From: Flavobacteriales bacterium
GTDB taxonomy: Bacteria; Bacteroidota; Bacteroidia; Flavobacteriales_F; PHOS-HE28
Reading direction: 5' to 3'
Length of the DNA stretch: 64,000 bases
Assembly: GCA_016788205.1 (NCBI GenBank)
Contig: JAEUTA010000017.1
Location: 62,001-126,000 of the forward strand
Under the pieces are notes generated by a model. It ran no database searches. It was given only the letters and a program-made list of their open reading frames with translations, and was not told where the DNA came from. A program made the translations under genes and the position numbers. Position 1 is the first letter of the stretch, and each line of letters begins with the position of its first letter. Positions 60,593-64,000 of this stretch are shown piece after piece.

Positions 60593-61327
60593 ATGTGCCT
60601 CATCGCGCTCGCCTACCAGGAGCATCCGCAGTATCCGTTGGTGCTCGCCGCCAACCGCGACGAGTTCTTCGAGCGGCCCACCGCACCCGCGCACTGGTGG
60701 CCTGCCGCACCCCACATCCTCGCCGGGCGCGACCTGCGGGCCGGTGGCACGTGGATGGGCATCGCCCGCAGCGGCCGGTTCGCCGCCCTGACCAACCACC
60801 GCGACCTGCACCACCCACCACGCACCGGCCCATCGCGCGGCCTGCTCGTGCGCGATGCGCTGAACGGACCACTGGACCTGCACGCGACCCAGGCGTACGA
60901 AGGCTTCAACCTGCTCCATGGCCCGGTGCAGGCGTTGCGCTACCACACCAACGTGGACGGTACGGACGTGCCGCTGCTGCCCGGTGTGCACGGCCTCAGC
61001 AACGCGGTGCTCAACACACCATGGCCCAAGGTGGAACGTGCGAAGGCGGCCTTGCGCAACGCGCTCGAAAGCCCCGCAGCGCACCTCGTGGAGGAACTCT
61101 TCGCCCTGTTGCGCGATGATGCGCGCGCGGCGGATGACCAGCTGCCCAGCACCGGACTGCCACTGGACATGGAACGCGCGGTCTCGTCCGTCTTCATAGA
61201 CACACCGGGCTACGGCACCCGATGCAGTACCGTCGTGCTCGTGGATACCAACGGCGCGGTGCAGGTGGAAGAGCGTACATGGCCCGCCGGCACCCGCGTG
61301 TGCGAGCGGTTCACGGTGGTCGGCTGA
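60593..61327 (+). CDS. NRDE/TANGO2-family protein
   Basis: NRDE-domain protein of 244 residues, a bacterial relative of TANGO2. The diagnostic N-terminus is MCLIALAY, with Cys2 possibly the N-terminal nucleophile, then LVLAANRDEFFERPT and a WMGIARSGRFAALTNHRD strand. The C-terminus has TRCSTVVLVD. The role is unsettled; heme handling has been proposed for TANGO2. It follows the DASH gene by 26 bp; a weak -7-like TACCTTCA lies at 60581-60588. It may be the last gene of the light-response island. No terminator is obvious before the convergent gene. Confidence 0.88.
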   Translation: MCLIALAYQEHPQYPLVLAANRDEFFERPTAPAHWWPAAPHILAGRDLRAGGTWMGIARSGRFAALTNHRDLHHPPRTGPSRGLLVRDALNGPLDLHATQAYEGFNLLHGPVQALRYHTNVDGTDVPLLPGVHGLSNAVLNTPWPKVERAKAALRNALESPAAHLVEELFALLRDDARAADDQLPSTGLPLDMERAVSSVFIDTPGYGTRCSTVVLVDTNGAVQVEERTWPAGTRVCERFTVVG

Positions 61328-61343
61328 GGGACGCACGCAGCGC

Positions 61344-61826
61344 TCACTCCTCCCCTTGCTTCTTCTTTTGCCAGTGCTGTTCCAACGAACGGTTGCAGGC
61401 GTTCATCAGGCTCATGCCCTCGCGCGCCAGGTCGTGGTAGTCGTTCTCGCCACGACGGTAGAAGCGCGCCATGTCCTTGAAGGTGATCATGGACGTGACC
61501 ACCACACTGTCCTCCACCAGGGGCAGCACGCTCCAGTAGCACGTGCGGAACCGCTCCAGGCAGCTATCGAAGGCCAGCGTGTCCGTTGCACTGATCCAGA
61601 GCTGCTCGTCGTGCGGCACGGCCAGCAGATCGCCCACGGCCTTGCCTACCTCTTCGTACGCCTGCAGCTTCTTGTTGTACAGGCTGCGGGTGAATTCCAA
61701 GGTGCTCTCGTGGCTCATCTGGCTGCTGAACTGCCAGGCGCCTACGGAGATGCCCAGCACGGTGAGCAGCGGTGCCACCGCCTTGCTCAGGTCCCACCCG
61801 CGTCTCTTCGGCGCTTCCGGCTCCAT
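61344..61826 (-). CDS. Single-pass membrane protein, unrecognised
   Basis: Predicted protein of 160 residues with one hydrophobic helix near residues 15-33 (AVAPLLTVLGISVGAWQF) and a long soluble, helical and charged part (LYNKKLQAYEEVGKAVGDLL, FKDMARFYRRGENDYHDLAREG). It lies on the minus strand after the small secreted protein, its ATG sharing one base with the TGA of that gene (TGATG), so translation is likely coupled. No family could be named. Its end is 16 bp from the NRDE gene's stop, a convergent arrangement without a clear terminator. Confidence 0.65.
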   Translation of the reverse strand: MEPEAPKRRGWDLSKAVAPLLTVLGISVGAWQFSSQMSHESTLEFTRSLYNKKLQAYEEVGKAVGDLLAVPHDEQLWISATDTLAFDSCLERFRTCYWSVLPLVEDSVVVTSMITFKDMARFYRRGENDYHDLAREGMSLMNACNRSLEQHWQKKKQGEE

Positions 61827-62236
61827 CAATGCGTCAGGTAGATGGTGCGCGTGGCGTCCGTTTTGCCATCGGGCATGGTGAGCAGGCGCACGCAGTTGGC
61901 GCTGCCTTTGCACGCCGGCGCGCTGCTGGGCAGGGTCTTCACTTCATACTTCGCGCCGCCGAACGTAACGCCGGTCTTGCCGCCCGCGCTCCACGTGGTA
62001 ATGGCTTCGGTGCTGGTCTTCCACGTACCGCCTTCGCACTGCTTCACCACCACCTGCGCGGGTTTCGCCTGGAAGGTGTAGATGGCATCACCCGCCTTGC
62101 ACGGACCGGCCGAGGGGGTATAGCCCACCACGGTCCATTGCTGGCTGACGCCTCCGGCCAGCTGGCTCAAGGGGTCCTGGGCATAAGCGCTGGCGGTGGC
62201 GGCGAAAGCCACGGATAAGAGCAGGGAGCGGATCAT
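61826..62236 (-). CDS. Small secreted protein, unrecognised
   Basis: Predicted exported protein of 136 residues. The signal peptide (SLLLSVAFAATASAYAQ) is clear. The mature part is small, rich in Gly, Thr and Val with four cysteines likely forming disulfides (GPCKAGD, KQCEGG, APACKGSANCV), and looks like a compact beta fold. No family was recognised. It is followed directly by the single-pass membrane protein gene, suggesting that the two envelope proteins are made together. Upstream on its strand a -7 box was not convincing. Confidence 0.68.
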   Translation of the reverse strand: MIRSLLLSVAFAATASAYAQDPLSQLAGGVSQQWTVVGYTPSAGPCKAGDAIYTFQAKPAQVVVKQCEGGTWKTSTEAITTWSAGGKTGVTFGGAKYEVKTLPSSAPACKGSANCVRLLTMPDGKTDATRTIYLTH

Positions 62237-62444
62237 CGGTCGTTCGGTTTAGAAGGATGCCTTGCAAGCATCGCGCCCGAAAGTTCGGTACTGGAACGGA
62301 ATGGAGGGACTCTGCACACGACCAACCCTCTGGGCGCGACCGGTCGTGCACATGCACTACCTGCCGGAACTCCGCCGGCCCCGTGCCGAAAAGCCCGCCT
62401 ACACCCTGTGAAAAGAACGTTCACACCCGCCCCGGTGCCGCGCG

Positions 62445-62452
62445 TACGTTCG
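62445..62452 (+). promoter_or_regulatory. -7 promoter element for EEP gene
   Basis: TACGTTCG followed by TGGC, 20 bp before the ATG at 62473. Matches TAnnTTYG and supports that start over an upstream in-frame ATG at 62257. Confidence 0.5.
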
Positions 62453-62472
62453 TGGCACCAACACCCACCACC

Positions 62473-63552
62473 ATGGCCACCGTACGCATCGCCTCGTTCA
62501 ATGTGGAGAACCTCTTCCGCCGCGCCAAGATCCTCAACGAACCGGACCGCGCCACCACCACCAGGTTGCTGAAGCTGGTGGATGAACTGCAAGGTGTGCT
62601 GAAGGAGGACAACTACACCGACACGCGCAAGAAGAGGATCGTGGCGTTGTTGAAAGAGCTGCGCGGTTATGCCACCGTGCGCGTGGACCGTGGCAAGCTC
62701 TTCACCGGCATGGGCGCGGTGAAGGTGGGCGCCAGTGGACGCAAGGATTGGGACGGGGAGATCATCTTCACCCAGGAGAAGGTGAAAGAGGGCGCACGCA
62801 AGAGCACCGCCGCCGTCATCAAGGCCGTGAAGGCCGATGTGTGCTGCGTGGTGGAGGCGGAGAACCGGCCCATCCTCGATGCCTTCAACACCGAGCTGCT
62901 CACGGGTGTGCAACGCTTCGCGGCGAGCATGCTCATCGATGGCAACGACGAGCGCGGCATCGATGTGGGCGTGCTGAGCAAACATCCCATCGGTGCCATT
63001 CGCACCCACCTCTTCGAGAAGGACACCACCGGCAAACCCCTCTTCAGCCGCGACTGCCTGCACGTGGAGATCCTGCTGCCCGACAAGCAGGTGCTGCACC
63101 TGCTGTGCAACCACTTCAAGAGCAAGATGAACAACGATGCCGCCAGCGATGGGAAACGCAAGCGACAGGCCGCACGCGTGGCCGCCATCGTGAAGGAACG
63201 GTTCGACCTGAAGAAGGACCTGGTGGTGGTGGCCGGCGACCTCAACGATACGCCCGACAGCGACCCGCTGGCCCCGCTGCTGAAGGTGCGCGACCTGCAC
63301 GATGCGCTCGCCCTGCAGTTCGGTGCCGATGCCGCCCAACGCTGGACCTACAAGTACCGCAGCCAGCTCAACCAGATCGACTACCTCCTGCTGAGCACAC
63401 CGCTGAAGAAGGCCTTCCAACGGGCGGGCGTGGAACGGCGCGGCATACACGGGGTGGACGGGATCACCGGGACGCCACCCTTCCCCGATGTGAAAAGCCC
63501 CGCCACCGCCGCCAGCGACCACGGCGCCGTATGGGTGGACCTGGACCTGTGA
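62473..63552 (+). CDS. Endonuclease/exonuclease/phosphatase-fold protein
   Basis: Metal-dependent hydrolase of the EEP superfamily, 359 residues, no signal peptide. The key residues are visible: Asn in ASFNVENLF, Glu in VVEAENRPIL, the DVGVLSKHPIG strand, His and Asn in LLCNHFKSK, VVVAGDLNDTPDSD and the final SDHGAVW. Related proteins cut DNA or RNA or remove phosphates, so the substrate cannot be chosen. A region at about 40-110 inserted between the first two motifs (LLKLVDELQGVLKE and a KDWDGEIIFTQE part) is unusual in length. It is transcribed from its own -7 box and ends 103 bp before the convergent Spy-like gene's stop. Confidence 0.88.
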   Translation: MATVRIASFNVENLFRRAKILNEPDRATTTRLLKLVDELQGVLKEDNYTDTRKKRIVALLKELRGYATVRVDRGKLFTGMGAVKVGASGRKDWDGEIIFTQEKVKEGARKSTAAVIKAVKADVCCVVEAENRPILDAFNTELLTGVQRFAASMLIDGNDERGIDVGVLSKHPIGAIRTHLFEKDTTGKPLFSRDCLHVEILLPDKQVLHLLCNHFKSKMNNDAASDGKRKRQAARVAAIVKERFDLKKDLVVVAGDLNDTPDSDPLAPLLKVRDLHDALALQFGADAAQRWTYKYRSQLNQIDYLLLSTPLKKAFQRAGVERRGIHGVDGITGTPPFPDVKSPATAASDHGAVWVDLDL

Positions 63553-63570
63553 CCGCAACGGCCACGTCCG

Positions 63571-63598
63571 AAAAGGCGAAAGCCCCATCCCTGGGGCC
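63571..63598 (-). terminator. Terminator for the Spy-like gene (minus strand)
   Basis: Read on the minus strand, GCCCCA-GGGA-TGGGGC is followed by TTTCGCCTTTT, about 60 bp after the stop of the Spy-like gene. On the plus strand the hairpin lacks a T-tract, so it may act weakly for the EEP gene. Confidence 0.55.
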
Positions 63599-63654
63599 AT
63601 CGCTATCGTGAAAGCAGGTCTACGTGGGGTCGCCCATGCGGGTCAGTCCGCGTG

Positions 63655-64000
63655 TCAGTGCTTCAGTTCCTCCTTCTTCTTCTCAGTGAGGTCGCTCGTG
63701 CCCTTCTGGCGCATCGCTTCCCACTTCGTGTACTGCTCGGCGGTCAGCACCGCCTTCATGTCCCGGTCGCGCTCCTTCATCAACACGGCGGTGCGGTCGC
63801 TCATCTCTTTCTCGCTCAGCTTCGGCGTTTGGTCCTGCAGCGCCTCGTGCTTCTTCACGTACACCTCGGCGATGTCCTCCACCTTGGCCTGCTGCGCGTC
63901 GTCCAAGCCCAACTGCAGGTTAAGCTTCTCCGTGTTGAGCGCCACCCAGGCCTGATCCGTCACGTCCGGTTTGGTCTGCTCCTGTGCTTGAACACCCGTC
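63655..64000 (-). CDS. Spy/LTXXQ-like small protein, N-terminus cut by window
   Basis: Partial gene: the frame is open to the window edge, and the 5' end lies outside. The visible 114 residues begin after a likely signal-peptide cleavage region (TGVQAQEQ) and are mostly charged helix: LGLDDAQQAKVEDIAEVYVKKHEAL, then LSEKEMSDRTAVLMKERDRDMKAVLTAEQYTKWEAMRQ. The LTAEQYxxWE end resembles Spy/CpxP or DUF4890 periplasmic helical proteins linked to envelope stress, but resemblance is only in pattern. A terminator follows on its strand. Confidence 0.6.
   Translation of the reverse strand, partial: TGVQAQEQTKPDVTDQAWVALNTEKLNLQLGLDDAQQAKVEDIAEVYVKKHEALQDQTPKLSEKEMSDRTAVLMKERDRDMKAVLTAEQYTKWEAMRQKGTSDLTEKKKEELKH

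Noticed and set aside
1..64000. tRNA, rRNA, IS elements or attachment sites
   Set aside because: Scanning for T-arm motifs, transposase-like proteins and flanking direct repeats gave nothing convincing.

Overview
The window is a gene-dense, roughly 55-60 % GC stretch (by eye) of a Bacteroidota chromosome. The evidence is a PorT-type barrel of the type IX secretion system (T9SS), several secreted proteins ending in T9SS sorting domains, the lipoprotein BamA relative TamL, a sigma-A lacking region 1.1, and many start sites preceded by the Bacteroidota -7 element TAnnTTTG (here often TAnnTTCG). Gene content fits a Flavobacteriales-like lineage of unusually high GC; that placement is inference. 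I found no tRNA, rRNA, CRISPR array, IS element, prophage or frameshifted gene. Annotated starts were often moved inward from the longest possible ORF, using signal peptides, family N-termini and promoter positions.

Layout. 1-5.6 kb: porT, an FAD enzyme, a SpoU-type RNA methyltransferase, tamL. 5.7-12.4 kb: housekeeping genes fbaB, accD, rpsO, pnp, sigA, rpe, with good hairpin terminators after fbaB, rpsO and pnp. 12.4-19.3 kb: a methyltransferase, a secreted M43 metalloprotease with three GEVED repeats, a small barrel, purK-purE-PPC protein, and a convergent L,D-transpeptidase. 19.4-22.8 kb, minus strand: a small His/Cys protein, a TonB-dependent receptor and a lipoprotein, probably a metal-uptake operon. 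22.8-25.1 kb: a secreted Asp-box protein and pfkA. 25.1-30.0 kb, minus strand: a 1635-residue secreted protein with thirteen exact 147-bp repeats, preceded by a lower-GC strip with one doubtful gene.

30.7-41.9 kb is the most distinctive part: a compact natural-product locus of three genes on one strand. A 2156-residue enzyme (A-PCP-KS-AT-ACP-aminotransferase) is followed by a 1316-residue NRPS (C-A-PCP-TE) and an Sfp-type phosphopantetheinyl transferase. Together they should load an amino acid, extend it once with malonate, turn the beta-ketone into a beta-amine, couple a second amino acid and release the product. The locus therefore carries the whole route to a short beta-amino-acyl peptide plus the enzyme that activates the carrier domains.

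41.9-53.8 kb: a RecD/Dda-like helicase; a DUF3822-rsmD-coaD-TlpA-like run; a NUDIX gene divergent from pyrE with overlapping start codons; an SRPBCC protein; a small lipoprotein; an MsbA-like ABC exporter; two related secreted propeller-like proteins. 53.8-56.8 kb, minus strand: GT2, an alternative sigma factor and rsmG, the last preceded by inverted CATGTGGA repeat clusters, and a separate GIY-YIG protein. 56.9-61.3 kb: a light-response island with an atypical SDR, DUF2256, an iron-sulphur photolyase, a DASH cryptochrome and an NRDE/TANGO2 protein. 61.3-64 kb: two small envelope proteins, an endonuclease/exonuclease/phosphatase-fold enzyme and a truncated Spy-like protein at the window edge.
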